Of a DNA stretch of 64,000 bases, positions 49,501 to 62,139 are shown one piece after another. The stretch covers positions 20,623,647 to 20,687,646 of the forward strand of contig NW_022145612.1 in NCBI RefSeq assembly GCF_000002235.5, written 5' to 3'. This DNA is from Strongylocentrotus purpuratus. Lineage: Eukaryota > Echinodermata > Echinoidea > Camarodonta > Strongylocentrotidae. Positions within the stretch are counted from its first letter, which is position 1. The number at the start of each line of letters is the position of its first letter. The notes under the pieces are model-generated. The model was not told the DNA's origin. It saw nothing but the letters and a program-made list of their open reading frames with translations, and ran no database searches. The translations under genes and the position numbers were made by a program.

Positions 49501-52500
49501 ATGGTCGTGTTTTATAGGAGAAGGAGCAAGGCAAATTCTAGCCTTTTTCTAATGGGGGAGAGTGTGTATCGAGCCGACCTTTCCGACAACTTGGCAAAAT
49601 GAATCACAAAGCAACAATAACCAACGTAGTTCAACAGTGAAGTCTATTTCAAATTTGCCAACTAGGAAATGAAATGGCTGTACTTACTTGTAGATATATG
49701 TCCTGCTCAGCCTTAAGAGATAGATAACCAGTTTCACCACCGCCCGAAATCGTCCTAACGTCTTGGGGTCCTGTATAAGACATGGTAAAACAGTATAAGG
49801 TGTTCAGTTTTCTATTCACGTGTATAGCATGTTTTGGTTGTTTTTTGTAGATGTTTTACTAATTCATGGTTTGTCTAAATTTCATTTCAAAATTGGTAAG
49901 CTTGTTTCAGTCAAGTTTGTAAATGATAATCACATGGATAATTCCTTCAATGTAATGCGTCATATGAAATAGGAGTGGACCAGGTGGACTCGATCTTGAT
50001 GCAGATATATCGGCTTCTTGAGGTGTGATTTTAAAGGAATAGTCTGACAAATCTTACCTGCTTCTCCTTCTGATCATCTTTGTTTCTGTTCGAAGCACCG
50101 CTACCTTTCCTGATCGGAAGACGGCCAGCAAATCCAGCCCTACGTCCCTTCGTCAAAACCTTCTTCTTCCGAACAAAACTCTGCCATTTGCCCATCGTAG
50201 CAAGGGCTTTCTTCTTCAAGTCTCCGTCGCCGTCGCCTTGGTCATCGCTGTCGTTGCCAGCGTCGTTGTCTTCTTCATTATGGCTGTCGTTGGTTACGTT
50301 AATAGTAAAGCCCTTTGTTGCTCGATTATTTCCTTTCTGCTTAGTTCGTCGTTTGGATGCTTCCACTGTTTTAGCATGCTTAACGGTGAATAATAGTTTG
50401 TTGTTATAGTTCGTTATCATTTGATAGCACACAAAATATATGTAACAACAAGAGACGGGTACTTAAAGTATGGACATGTTTCTCATTAAATTCTACTGGG
50501 CTACGATGCCACATCGAATAGCTTTTGTTTGTATGTTATTAAGGGCAGGGAATCCATGTATCTCCTAATAAAGTACTTGCCAACTGTTAGAAGGGTGAAG
50601 AGGGGTAAAGAAAGCTCCTCTGTGACAGAATTTTAATGTTTCAACCGGTACAGGCTCCATTCCCCCTCTTTTCTTCTCCATTTAAAATTTGCACTTTTAG
50701 CGCACCGTCCATTTCTATCTCTCTTGCTCCTGTCCCAACTGAATCAAAACACCTTCAATTTGTATCCTCACTCTAAATACGTATCCACCCCCTATATCCG
50801 ATCCAATGCCCCAGTACGTCATTGTCAAAACTGAAACTTGATGTTCCTGTCTCAATGTAAGTTCGTAATGCGGATTTTTCCGATATCTAAGCTTAATATA
50901 AATTGAAAAGTTAAAGATAAAGTAAAAGTGTAATAAGAAATGTGAAATCAAATGCATTAGTTTGTAATCATTTCAGGTGAGTAAGAGATATGCTGACATT
51001 GTTTAAAGTATATGACCCGGTATAAGATCAAACCGTGAAGTGTGTAAGAATCCTTTAAGAGAAGGGAGAGTTCTGCATGGGAAGAGGTGACAAATAATGT
51101 GTGAGCGTTATTATTGTATTATGCATGTGTGGAAGAAAATGAGATAAAAAATGTTCCATGAAAATCATGGCTCTTCAAATGCTATAGATATAGCATGTAA
51201 CATCATAAAAATCCACATTTCCAAAAGGTTTCTTTCACAATGCAATCGCGTGACCAGAACTCAACTTTATCTTCAAGTGCGAATACGGAGCCGTCATTTT
51301 GGGATCATAATTTGCTTAACATAATAGAGCTACAGCATACATAGTGTTTTGTTTCTTCATAGTGTACATGCATATATTTAGCAGCTATTATAAGCACCTT
51401 ATTATTAGAGCTCTGTAAATAGAAAATGAAAGACGGAGGCTCAGATTGTGATGTATTTCAACGAATAGGTATAATGAAATTAACCACAATACCATTTTAC
51501 TGTCAGAAAGAAAAATGCAAGAAATTGAGAGAGAGAACGCTTCGTAAGAAAGTGATTCTGCCTTGAAATTAGTACAATGTCAGAAGTAGAAAAGTCACTA
51601 AAGAAAGAATAGGAAAAGAGGAGGAGAGAAATAGAGAGAGTCTCAGAGAGACACACACACAGGCAGACAGAGATAGAGAGGGAGACAGACATGAAGAAAG
51701 AAAGAACTAAAGAGGTGGATGAATAAAGTCGCGTATGGTATTTTGGCATGTTGAGTAGGTGGTGCATGCAAAATTATCTCTATATAGTGAAGATGCAGGA
51801 ATCTTAATGAAATGAACTTATTCGATGTACGTGCAAAAACTTCTTTTTGTGGTCATTTTAAGATTCACAATGAATACAATTTTTTGTTAAAGGTATAGCT
51901 CCTATAACTTTATATCGCAACGATAAAGGAATGTTATGCCAATCTCGTTCTGAAGCATACATTTTCTTGTCTTACCCTTTTACTCTTCAGCTTATCTATA
52001 ATTTAGCTCTTATTAATTGAGAGGAGTGTACATGACTTTAAATGATTCGTGAAAGTGTTCTTCAAGATGTGACGAGATGTGGCAGTGGTGGTAGGTGACT
52101 TCATGAACATATAAAACGTATTTTACCTTGAGGTTCGTCTTTCGCTGTTGTTTATTAACATTCTCTGAAATCGTCTGCGTAAAATAAAAGTTCGATTTCA
52201 TTTGAAAATGACGCAGGCTGTTGAGATGACAATTATCATCAGTATTCTTCCCTTTTTGCTTATATATAGGCCTAGTCTTTGAAAGCCCAATATTCTTAAT
52301 AAAAACTCTTCTATTTTGGAGTTTGGGGCTTTAAAATTCGAAGAGACGATTTTCAAACAAAAAAAATCATGAAAATAGATTCGACACTGGCAATGTCGTT
52401 AATACTTAAACGTTTGTATTACAGGGTTGCCAGCGAATGTATTTTGGAATGCAAATATTAACACTTTACCTCATTAAGATGTGTTTCGACATCGTTCTTT

Positions 52501-52817
52501 CTCTTCACCGGTCTCTTACTCATCTCCATCATGGCGATCACGCCTCTCAGCTTCTGCCTTCTCTTCGTCTCGAAGTCATCGACCACCGCGTCCGGCATCG
52601 ATTTGGAGGCCTGTCGGAACTTGGAAACGCCACCCAGGCTTAACCTTACGTGACGAATTCCTCCCTGCGGTGGTCCGGTTCGAATCAGAGCAGGGAGATC
52701 CATTGAAGGTTTCAATCTCGTCGTCGTTGTCTCCGTCATTGACTTGATCGTCGGGTCCTTTCTTTGTTTTGTTCCGCGATGTCTTCCACGACCGCGGGGT
52801 AATTCCGCGGCCATCAT
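40550..52817 (-). CDS. CNBD2-like: CNBD2-like protein paralogue (gene 2), 19 coding exons
   Basis: Exons in reading order: 52817-52470 (start ATG), 52174-52127, 50378-50058, 49770-49688, 49337-49217, 48753-48679, 48077-47915, 47614-47541, 46504-46421, 46127-46057, 45688-45611, 45325-45265, 44732-44636, 44253-43991, 43549-43352, 42982-42625, 42110-41971, 41497-41363, 40726-40550 (TGA). The sum is 2895 nt, 964 aa, in phase throughout. Residues 1-240 are basic and low-complexity; 240-310 is the helical lead (FRAVVKLVIYLLRL); ~333-470 is the first CNB domain; ~470-520 (SEWIIIVKSGSCSVLKKL) and ~857-906 (KGGVFGVLDMAF) are the two halves of the second, split by a ~340-aa hydrophilic insert. The first cassette reads FGEQAIAHQNKHVYTV, with Arg replaced by His. 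Exon lengths and phases mirror gene 1. Cyclic-nucleotide binding is doubtful. The donor after 43991 (GTTAAA) is weak. Confidence 0.88.
41079..41446. repeat. Two 184-bp tandem units covering part of gene 2 exon 19
   Basis: 41079-41262 repeats 41263-41446: both contain the last ~84 nt of exon 19, its donor (ATG|GTAGGT) and about 100 bp of intron. The downstream unit (in gene direction) lacks the exon's first part and a clear acceptor, so it is a partial, probably silent exon copy. Confidence 0.9.
42625..42982 (-). CDS. CNBD2-like: Gene 2 exon encoding an RRxS cluster
   Basis: The largest coding exon (358 nt) lies in the insert that splits the second CNB domain. It encodes RRDS, RRNS, RRDS and RRGS (residues ~730-776), followed by RRDN at ~779-782. 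Each RRxS fits the PKA consensus; the last has Asn in place of Ser. Gene 1 has a single comparable RRNS in exon 10. Codons are intact and both splice sites are good. Confidence 0.85.
46421..46504 (-). CDS. CNBD2-like: Gene 2 exon with altered phosphate-binding cassette
   Basis: An 84-nt exon, the same length and phase as gene 1's 13765-13848. Joined to the previous exon it gives FG-EQAIAHQNKHVYTVIS. The Glu stays, the phosphate-binding Arg is His (residue ~421), and the following Ala-type small residue is Tyr. The 11-bp minisatellite lies in the intron just upstream in transcription. Confidence 0.88.
46609..47399 (+). repeat. 11-bp minisatellite, about 72 units
   Basis: Consensus TCGGTCTGTGG with variants (TGTTG, TATTG, TGCGG; TTGG for TCGG) arranged in blocks. 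It fills most of the intron between gene 2 exons 47614-47541 and 46504-46421. The unit has no stop in any plus-strand frame, which creates a spurious 324-codon ORF. Confidence 0.97.
48870..49110. repeat. (CAT)n-rich tract
   Basis: ATC/CAT triplet repeats with interruptions in an intron of gene 2. Confidence 0.85.
50379..52126. other. Gene 2 intron, no further gene seen
   Basis: Contains a GA/CA-rich microsatellite at about 51520-51700 and otherwise unique AT-rich sequence. No ORF resembles a protein I know. Confidence 0.6.
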
Positions 52818-52826
52818 GGTATGTAG
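52470..52826 (-). CDS. CNBD2-like: Gene 2 first coding exon with start codon
   Basis: The acceptor ATATCAG is followed by nine untranslated bases (CTACATACC) and ATG ATG; translation probably starts at 52817. The encoded ~116 aa are rich in Arg, Lys and Thr and end ...KNDVETHLNE at AG|GTAAAG. No upstream exon reads through in frame, so this is the likely start. Confidence 0.75.
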
Positions 52827-55800
52827 CTGATATTTTCTTTGTTGAAGGGCGAGAGAAATATATAGTAGAACTTACGTGGATTACAGGCCAAATGAAGAAA
52901 GTCGTTTTGAATTGTAACGTTCTTGTGACGTTCTTGAGGCCAAAGAAAGTTCAGTCTTAAGTTACAGAAAATATTCATCAATCATGATCCGTGTTCATAA
53001 TCCTCTTATTTCAGATATCTACACACTGAAAAAAGAAAGAAACATGTACCCATTGAGCATAAGACTTATCGAAAATTCCTCGAAACAAAGTCAAATACAG
53101 AGTAGAATACACGGTAAATATAAAGACGTACAACTTCTTTCTCGTAATTTTACCATTAAGATAGAATGGAGGGATATGGCAGGTGGACGATACAAAAAAA
53201 AAGATAGAGGAGAGTAAGAGAAGATGTGTAAGAAGAGGAGACATCGTGTATATAAATGAAATTATTATACAAAAATGAGTTTTATTATAATGCAAACAGC
53301 TCAATAATCACTCAAATAATAACATGAATGTTAACGCGGTGTTCAATAACGCCAACACTTACATGTATGCCCCTCACACATTAGCCTACGTATTTCTTGA
53401 CGCAATAATCCATTAAATATCATTCTCATAATTTCCAAACTTAGATGATAAAACAATTCTCATGAATACACCTATCTTTGCTGAATATTTTCCTTATTCA
53501 GTTGCATCAGTCATAGAATACACATACATTAATTTACCCTACACAATCATACGAATGACGTTCTGAACATGTTTCAAGCTCGAATCATTTAAAAATCCTA
53601 CCTTGTTTGTCAGTACTCTCCCCTATAGCTTCATTCGTCAAACTATCAAACTAATGGTAGTTACGGTACATCCATTCTTTAAAGGGTGGTACCAGATGTC
53701 AAAATATTGTCCAATGTTTTTACAAAACAAGACACTATAACTCTGACCTGCACTATTCCAGACCTGATAAAAACGTCATGTGATATTCAGCTTCAAACAA
53801 CAAGTTTTGTATTGGTTACATTATCATGTTGTCTATCTTACTGTAACCGTATCAAAAGATCCTTTTAGACAGAGAATTAGAGGAGAACATGGCAGTGTTC
53901 TATTGTTATCTTACTATCATGTCGACAGACTCCAAAACAATCAATAATCGCTTTATGTGTTTACACAATGCCTGGTCGATTTCCACCCCAGTTTTTGTGT
54001 GGCTGCGAAAAGTCAATGAAAGGGTTGGCCCGTGCCTTTGTTGGCGCTGTTTTACTTGTTTCCCATTTATTCTGAACAAGAAAAACATGTTACTTCACAA
54101 CGCAGACAACTCTCTTGAATAATTCACGTTAAGTATCGTGCGTGCTAGGTTCTCACAAGATAATATGCCCTTTTTAAGCGCTTTTTAGCACTATTTCCAA
54201 ATATTCTGAACAACATGAACACACATTTAATTCACCTCAAACATGTTATAATTATGCGAAAGACCATTCTCTAAATTCATTTTAAGCATGTGAAGAGCAA
54301 ATGGCTCATAAGTTCATAACAGGATCATTTTCAAAACAATTTCTAATTTGTTTTAGTTGACTTGAGACATTGTTAGAGAATAGAGATAGACATGATAGGG
54401 TGATGATGACAGTGAAATATATACGATTCCAATACATATTCTTATTGTTATCTTTTTGGTGAGAAAGTGTCTTCCAAGTCCCTGGTCTAACTCTCGGGTT
54501 GCATTTTGTGGGGAAAGACATCAATCGATATGCCGTTCTCCTTGAAGGGCATACAGATATGCGACTATTTGTGATTTTTTTTTTTTTTTAATATTTTAAA
54601 TTAAACAAAAGATTGAAATGTAAAAATTTAAAAAAAAACACTAGGAAAGATAGAGACAGCATCAAACTTATTCAGATTGTATTGAAATACAAGTGAATTT
54701 TTGTTAAAAATATAAATTATACATTAAACATCTATAAAAGGTCCTATTCCGAGGTAATTTTTTTTTTAAACTTTACATACAATTTTGAAGATACAAAATG
54801 GTTTATACAAAAACTCGAATGCACAACAGGAGGCCGGTGAGTCAAGAGCTATAGCATTTTTTATTATACTATATAGCAACGATATTGTTCTAGTGGCAAG
54901 TGATTTCCTTTGCGTTTTTCGTTTAGTGTTTTCGTCTGCCAGTATTCTAGACTGCAATTTCCATGATTCTCAAACCTGACTCGTAAGTGTATCAAGGCAA
55001 AAGTCAAGGGCTTCCGACTTTATAATATTAAACGGAGCTCCTTGGGCTATTTCACAGATTTTACTCAATGTAATAAATCCCCTTTCATGAACAACACGTT
55101 AAAAAAAAATGAAATTCTAGATTGATGCGTTTTGGCAGGATATTGCCGGATATTTCTTAAACGGTGGAGATTTAAAGACGCTGACCGCAACTAGTTATTA
55201 TTCGATTAACCTTCCCTTACCACCTTTGACAGGTGATGGTGCCAGAAAGCGATTAAAATATTGCCAGTCTGTCATCAAAAATAAAGCAACCGCACCATAT
55301 ATTATTGTCCAATATTATACTGTTGCTATAAAAAGAAGGGGGAAAGAAGAAAGAATGGAATTAGCAGCATATTCTCAGCTACTACTGTACTAGTGGAGTA
55401 GCTTGGGTCCAGTCACAAGGGGTAAGTGGTGTCGATAGATAGGGGGTGGGGGTGGGGGGGGGGGGGGTTGCCGGAATAATTAGTGGGGTGAGTTGCGTAA
55501 GAACAAGGCTTTAGAGTGGGGTAAATTTGTAAATCAGTCGTAACATCCTTTCATGTTGCTTTTCTTCTATTGCACCTCTTCACTCTCTCTCTCTCTCTCT
55601 CTCCCTCTATCTCTCACACTCTCTCTCTCCCTTTCTCTCTCCTTCTCTCTCTCTCCTCTCCTCTTTTCTTCATTTCCTTTTTTTTTTTATAAATTCGATT
55701 TTTTGGCACATGCCCCCCACCCGTAGCTACACCACTGACTGTCGTAAAATGGTTAAATCGAAGCAATATATATATTTGAAAATATTAACCTGCTTTAGCT

Positions 55801-55930
55801 TCTGTTGGCATGGCAAAGATTGCATGATAAGGCATTACTCATACAAGGTACACATTTACTAAACCTGGGTCGAGTGCGGCAAATGTAGATTTGATGTTTT
55901 CCAAAGGAGATAAATGTCATGACGGGGCTC
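52827..55930. other. Gene 2 first intron, proximal part
   Basis: Unique AT-rich DNA. It includes a G run near 55440-55467 and a CT microsatellite at 55580-55670 next to GGCACATGCCCCCC, and GTAGCTACACC at 55720: parts of the same G/C-run repeat type seen at 9219 and 32515. No exon was found. Confidence 0.5.
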
Positions 55931-55939
55931 GAGTCCACA

Positions 55940-58900
55940 ACCGTTGCATATCATTTTGTATAAGCCTGCTCCAAAATGCGATCATTGTGCAATTACCCTA
56001 AAATTGGCAACTAATAGTCCCCGAAAGGGGTGTGGTTTATGGAAAATGAATAATTCATTGTTAAAAGATGATGACTATACAGTAAACATAAAACATTTGA
56101 TTAGAAAATTTAAAATGGAAAACGCTTATATGAACCCGCAAATGAAATGGGACATGTGCAAAATAAAGATTAAAGAATACACAATCAGGTATTCGAAACA
56201 AAAGCATAAAGAAAAGAACGAAGCTTTTAACAAATTACAAACTGAATTTATGTCAATGAGCTGTAAGACTGATGAAAATCCGTCTAAAGAAAATAAGGAA
56301 GAACTAGAACGAACAAAAATTAAATTAGACCAATGGTTAACATATAAATGTAAAGGAGCTTTTGTCAGGTCCAGACAAAAGTGGATAGAACATGGTGAAA
56401 AATCAACGAAATATTTTTTTCAATGCGAAAAAAGAAACGGAAAAAGAAAAGAAATAAATTGTATTAAAAAGAATGGAAGGGTTGTTACAAACCAGGAAAC
56501 TATTCTTAGTGAAATTGTTGAATATTATAAATGTTTGTACTCTAAAACAATCAATGGAGTTGAATCGTCTGATATTGATAATTATTTAGCTTCAACTATG
56601 CTTCCTGCATTAACGGAAGAAGAAGCAATGTCGTGTGAAGGAATACTTACCGAGGAAGAATGTCGAAATGCTATATTTTCTATGAAAAACAACAAGTCAC
56701 CAGGTAGTGACGGTTTATCTGCTGAATTTTTAAAATGTTTTTGGGAGGATGTTAAATCCCTTGTAATAAATAGTATAAATGAAGGTTTTAATCAAAAACA
56801 GTTGTCCGAAACTCAAAAGTTAGCTATACTAACTTTGCTGTACAAGAAAGGGGATAAACAATGCCTAGATAATTGGAGACCTATATCATTGCTTAACACA
56901 GATTATAAGATTGTAGCAAAGGTGTAATGTAAAAGATTAAAAAATGTCATAGATAAATTGATTTCTTTTGATCAATCAGGTTATTTAAAACAGCGTTCCG
57001 CTATGCAAAATCTACGTTTAGTTAAAGATATAATTGAATACTGTGAATCAAATAATTACTCAGGTATCCTTCTTTTTCTTGATTTTAGAAAAGCTTTTGA
57101 TACGGTTACCCATGAGTTCTTATTTCAACTATTATATAAGTTAAAGTTCAAAGAATCCTTTATTACATGGATCAAAGTCATTTATGCAAATGCTGTAGGG
57201 AGTGTCATAAATAATGGTTGGGTCTCGCAAAAATTTGAAATAAAAAGGGGCATTAGGCAGGGCTGTCCGCTTTCTGCTCTATTATTTATTCTAGTTGTTG
57301 AAATTATGGCATTAAAAATAAAGCAAAATAATAATATAGATGGTATCACAGTCGTAAATACTGACACTGGTATTTCAAAAGAATTTAAGATATCCCAACT
57401 GGCAGATGACACTGTTCTCTTTTTAAACAACATTCAATCTGCCAACATATCTCTCGAAGAAGTAAAACATTTCGGACACTTCGCTGGGCCGAGCTTAAAT
57501 GTGATGAAAACAAATGCTGTTACTATACAACAGCAACAAGCATTTATCGAAGGTATTAAATGGAACGATGAACCTGTCAAGTATTTGGGAATGTATCTAA
57601 CAAGGGATAAAAAGGAGTCTGATCGATTGAACTGGTTTGTGAAACTAGAAAAAGTAAAATCAATCTTGACTTTTTGGAAAATGAGAAACTTAACTTACTA
57701 TGGTAAAGTTGTAATTCTTAAATCACTTGTAATCTCACAATTTGTGTATGTTGCTTCGGTATTACCTATCCCTCAGAAACTAGTTGTTGATTTGAATAAA
57801 CTGATGTATAATTTTCTATGGAATTCAAAAAGAGAAAAAGTCAAGAGAACAGTCTTAATTAATGATATTGAAAAGGGAGGATTGGGCATGGTCGACTTAA
57901 ACTCTAAATTTCAATCGCTACATTTATCATGGTTTAACAATTTCTTTGAAAATAATTATGATATACCGTGGAAGTTTATGTTTAGATACTGGATTGAAAA
58001 AATATGTCCGTTGTTAGTAATTTTGAAAACAAATTGTTCCAGTAAAGACATGTTAAAGTTATGCTTAAAACAAAAAATACCTAATTTTTATGTTAACTGT
58101 CTCGTAACTTGGAGCGAACTTAAATATATTCAATTTCCACAAGTTATGAATGTTGAAAATCAAGTATTGTGGTACAATAGTAATATTACACATGAGAGCA
58201 AACCTCTCTTTTTTAAAGAATGGTTTAGAAAAGGCATTATAACAATGAATGACATTGTAGAAAATGGACGTTTTCGGCCAAGAGAACATATTTGTAGAGT
58301 GCTTGGCTCAAATTCTTTGCTAGTTGATTTTATGTATACGAAGCTTAAAAATGCGATCCCAAAAATGTGGATCGAAAGAATTCAAGATGTTAATTACGCA
58401 CATGACGATAAAACAAATTCACAATTCGAAGGCGACTTATACGAAATAAGAACACTTGATTTTATAAGACTATCTTCAATGAAATCTAGCCATTTCTATA
58501 GCCTATTGTGTGACTTTAAGAAAAGAGAACCAGCTGTATTAACATTTTGGGAAGGTAAACTGAACCTTGTCATTGATTTTGATTAGAGAGATACATTAAA
58601 ATTTAAGTTTAAGACATTGAAAAACAATAAAATAAAACAACTCAACTTTAAGACATTTCATAGGATTTTACCCTTTAGATACAATCTGTGCAAATGGAAA
58701 ATTGTAAATGAAAACCTTTGCATTTTTTGTAAAACAGCAGAATCTTTCGTTCATGTTCTTTTAGAGTGCCCGAGCGTAAAGCTTTTCTGGAAACGTATTG
58801 TGGAATTGATTGAATTGAACTTTAAAGAAAAAATTATATTAAACGAAGAATTATTAATTGCTGGTTTTGATTTCAAACATGCAAATGGAGCAGATATAAA

Positions 58901-59290
58901 TACAATCGTTGCATATGCTCAATACGCAATCTATTTGATGTATATGTTAAATTATTTTCAAGGTAAACCATACAACAGCTTTTTCATATGGCATGTTTTT
59001 AAATACGAGTTACTCTTGGATAACATCTCGGATGTTGTTTCAGGGGCTCTCGGGACATAGTATTTTTTTTTGGAGAGTTTTTGAGAGCTTTTGAAATAGC
59101 ATCTGGGAACTAAGGAAAATCTTCGGGGATATTTTATATCACTGAAGATTTTCTCTTAATAGTTTAAGAAAATACTTAAAGTGAATGTAAAATTTTGTTA
59201 TGATGTAATGATTTGTGTGTTGGTTATTTTTGTAAATGAATAAAGTACCTCTGACAAGAGGAAAATAAAAAAAATAAAAAAATAAAAATT
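55940..59290 (+). mobile_element. Degenerate L1/Tx1-type LINE in gene 2 intron 1
   Basis: A plus-strand non-LTR element, antisense to gene 2. The 5' boundary is blurred; it begins within the end of the endonuclease (CDHCAITL) and ends in an A-rich tail of AAAATAA repeats (59262-59288). No target duplication was seen. The ORF is broken by two stops and lacks the endonuclease, so it is a dead 5'-truncated copy. Confidence 0.9.
55944..59060 (+). pseudogene. LINE reverse transcriptase with two in-frame stops
   Basis: One reading frame runs 55944-59060 with stops at 56925-56927 (KIVAKV*CKRLK) and 58584-58586 (VIDFD*RDTLK). It contains the coiled-coil linker, NWRPISLLN, motif A LLFLDFRKAFDTVTHEF, motif B RGIRQGCPLSALLF and catalytic LADDTVLF (Leu where YADD is usual), then the C-terminal CIFCKT...HVLLEC Cys/His element. 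Both stops differ from a sense codon by one base, so decay is recent or slow. It is related to, but clearly distinct from, the element at 1766-6397. Confidence 0.9.
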
Positions 59291-59503
59291 TTTGTATAAG
59301 TGTTAAAATCCCCTTGGTAACATTGATATGGAATTGCCATAACATTGTAAGAATCCTTATGAGCAATCATTTTATTCATTCTGGTTTCGATAACAGCATG
59401 TCATGATTATTTTCGATTATATTCTCTCGCGCTTGATATTGACATACCTACCCGGGTCACCCGTCGCTTGGGTGATCATCCTTCAATTAAACGGAACACT
59501 TAC

Positions 59504-59626
59504 CTGTCATAAGCCAAACTTTGGATTACTGTTATCATTTGGAAAATAAATCGGGGTCATTTCCATCCTCCATCTCGACTTGGCGATACCACTCCATCTT
59601 CAGCATAGACGGAGGAGGAGGACACC
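59504..59626 (-). other. Probable 5' untranslated exon of gene 2
   Basis: A strong donor CAG|GTAAGT (59504/59503) and a usable acceptor ATGTAG (59628-59627) bound 123 nt. Splicing to 52826 leads into the ATG of gene 2. It contains a 23-codon upstream ORF (MLKMEWYRQVEMEDGN..., ATG 59606-59604, TGA 59537-59535). An alternative reading is that this frame is the C-terminal end of another protein coming from 63568-63612, which enters in the matching phase. Exon 1's true 5' end could also be a transcription start upstream. Confidence 0.5.
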
Positions 59627-60497
59627 CTACATAACAACACGGTTTACAAACACAGACGGCTGTTGACCTAAAGTAAGGTCAAGTCAGAATAAGTGAAAAT
59701 GACACGCGATTAGCAAGACCTCGTATGACCTTGTACATGGCTAAGGGGCTAGATTCGAGACGGAATTCGCTCTCGTAGATTTTTTTTCGGGGGGCGATTC
59801 GTGCTGTGAAAGGGAGGTAAAGGTTAAAAGGAAAGAACGGATAAATTAATAATACATCATAATTGACAGGGAGCATCGACTCGATTAACTTTAAGTCGTG
59901 AAATGACTCAAGTGATGAAAACTTAATTGGACAATGGGGAGATTATCCCATAATTAGGTTTGCTCATTAGTGTCAAAGTATAGGTAAGATGGAGAGGTAA
60001 CACGTGGATCTTAAGTTAAAAAATGAATAAAAACAACTCGAGATATTTTGCATCATTGTTTATAATACAACTTCACTGTATTTCTTTATCTATTCAATAC
60101 TATACACTGATTTATTATCATAACTATGTTGATTATAATAACTTTGTTCGATTTCAAGTCATGCGTGCAAAACCTTGTTTTAGTTTGGTTATGATTTGCA
60201 CTAGAGACGTGGAGAGTAGATATGAAATTGCGACTTTTTGCCCGACGTTTCTTTCCCCCATTCTCTCTTCTTAAATTTGTAATGCATTCATCCTCTTCTA
60301 CCATTCTTCGTCTCATCGTCAATGTCCTTCCCGTTCATAGTTCTCTGATAATCCCCTAGCCCAACCCTTACAAATTTGTCTTCCTGTATCCTAATTCTCT
60401 TTTAATCTGTACGTTGCTTTCCCTCTTACTTTAACCATCCCATGTTCTTCTCCTATCCCCCTATTCCTCCCCACCATCCTCCATGCATGCATTCACC

Positions 60498-60528
<31 letters not shown>

Positions 60529-60530
60529 TC

Positions 60531-60586
<56 letters not shown>

Positions 60587-62139
60587 TGCTCTTGCTCTCT
60601 CTCTCTCTCATTTTGTATTTCTATCCCTCTCGTTTTCCTTCCCCCTCTGCCTCCTCCCTCACAGTCAATCTCTCTCACTCCTACTACACCTCTCATTGGA
60701 CAGCCCCCCCCCCCCCTTTACCCCTTCATTGAACGCCCCATCCATTTACCCCCTCCCTGTACTCCTCTCCTCCGTGTACCCTTCCCTCCTTTGAACCCCT
60801 CTTTGTACTGCCCCTCCTTCTACCCCTATGTAGTTTCACTTTGCCATACCCCTTGCTTTGATAAACCCTCATTTCGCCCTGCGGGATGGTCAACGGTCAA
60901 AGTCGGAAAATTACTGCTCCAAAGTTCCATTATCAGACCAGGGGGTATCATTGGTCAGTCATAACAAACTCCGATGACCAACACTGACCAACATTATAAA
61001 GCAGACCAACGCGCGCATGCTGTCATACTAATAGATGGGTGTGACCGAATCGTCTGGCCTCTGAGGTGTCACTCACAGAATGTTCTTGAGGTACACTTGA
61101 CTTGAGCTATAAAAACCCAGGAACAAATTCCATACAACGAGGATTGAAATATCAGCTGACATAGATGAGTAAGATATATTTTAAGTAACCACTTCCAAGA
61201 GATATTAGTCTGCTGTACCACATTGGGAGGAACAGCATTTTTTTTTTCATATTCCGGCTGTAGCTTTATTGTGGAACCTGGCATCATAATTATTACCAAA
61301 CGTGGCTGTTATAGAGGATATTGAATATTGGCTTACACTAACAGACCGTGACCTGTTTGTGGTGGACCCCGTGGTGGACTAAGTTTCTTTGGCAGCTCAT
61401 GTAGCACCGGAAATTCTGACAAACTTTGTTATTTCGAAAAGAATAACTTACTTCTAGATATAAGCACCTCAGAGTTTGCGGCTTTGAATTCATGTTATTT
61501 GCTTAACCACCTTGAAGAAGGCTCCATTCAGATTCAGAACATTCATTGGATCTTCATTCCGTCGATTCGATCTATAGGACAAACGGAACATTTGGCAGAT
61601 TTGTAAGTATTCCGCTAAATGTTTTTCTTCCGTCATGAAGTGTACTGTCATATTATTTTCATGAAATTAATCTGTGTACGCCGTGAGAAAAATTTACATT
61701 AGATTTTGTGTACGAACCGCTTTGTGCGCACAGTTTTGTAAATTATTAATAGTGGGTCTTTTAACTCTTGATAAAACCGAAATCATTTAATATCTATATT
61801 CACTAACCATAAACTATTTGTGAATTGCAACAACTCTTGTTTTGCCTTATGATGTAGGGAATATGGTCTATCTGCCTACGGTACTGGAATAACTTAATAA
61901 CTACATTTCCTAGATAACAATATGAATATAGTAAACGAATACAGTTATCACGCTATATCTAATTAACACCACTGACAACTGTCAAAGCAGTGCAAGACAT
62001 TTATATGAAAAATATGTAAAATTGCTCTTACTATTGCTATACCATTCTAAATTGTGTTGAGAAGTGAGGATACGGGGGTGGATGTTTCTTTCTTGACAAT
62101 ATTTGTTAATTCATATCTGAATATGCATGGAAAAGAAGT
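59627..62139. other. Region without a supported gene
   Basis: Contains a CT microsatellite (60498-60612), C-rich flanks to about 60830, and one weak plus-strand candidate: TATAAAAA at 61108-61115, followed by a frame open from 61352 to 61605 that has a TTTGGCAG acceptor and a GATTT|GTAAGT donor at 61601 but no ATG and no recognisable protein. Confidence 0.4.
60498..60612 (+). repeat. (CT)n microsatellite
   Basis: A long CT run with a few TTC and TGC interruptions; it gives spurious Ser/Leu ORFs. Confidence 0.95.
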
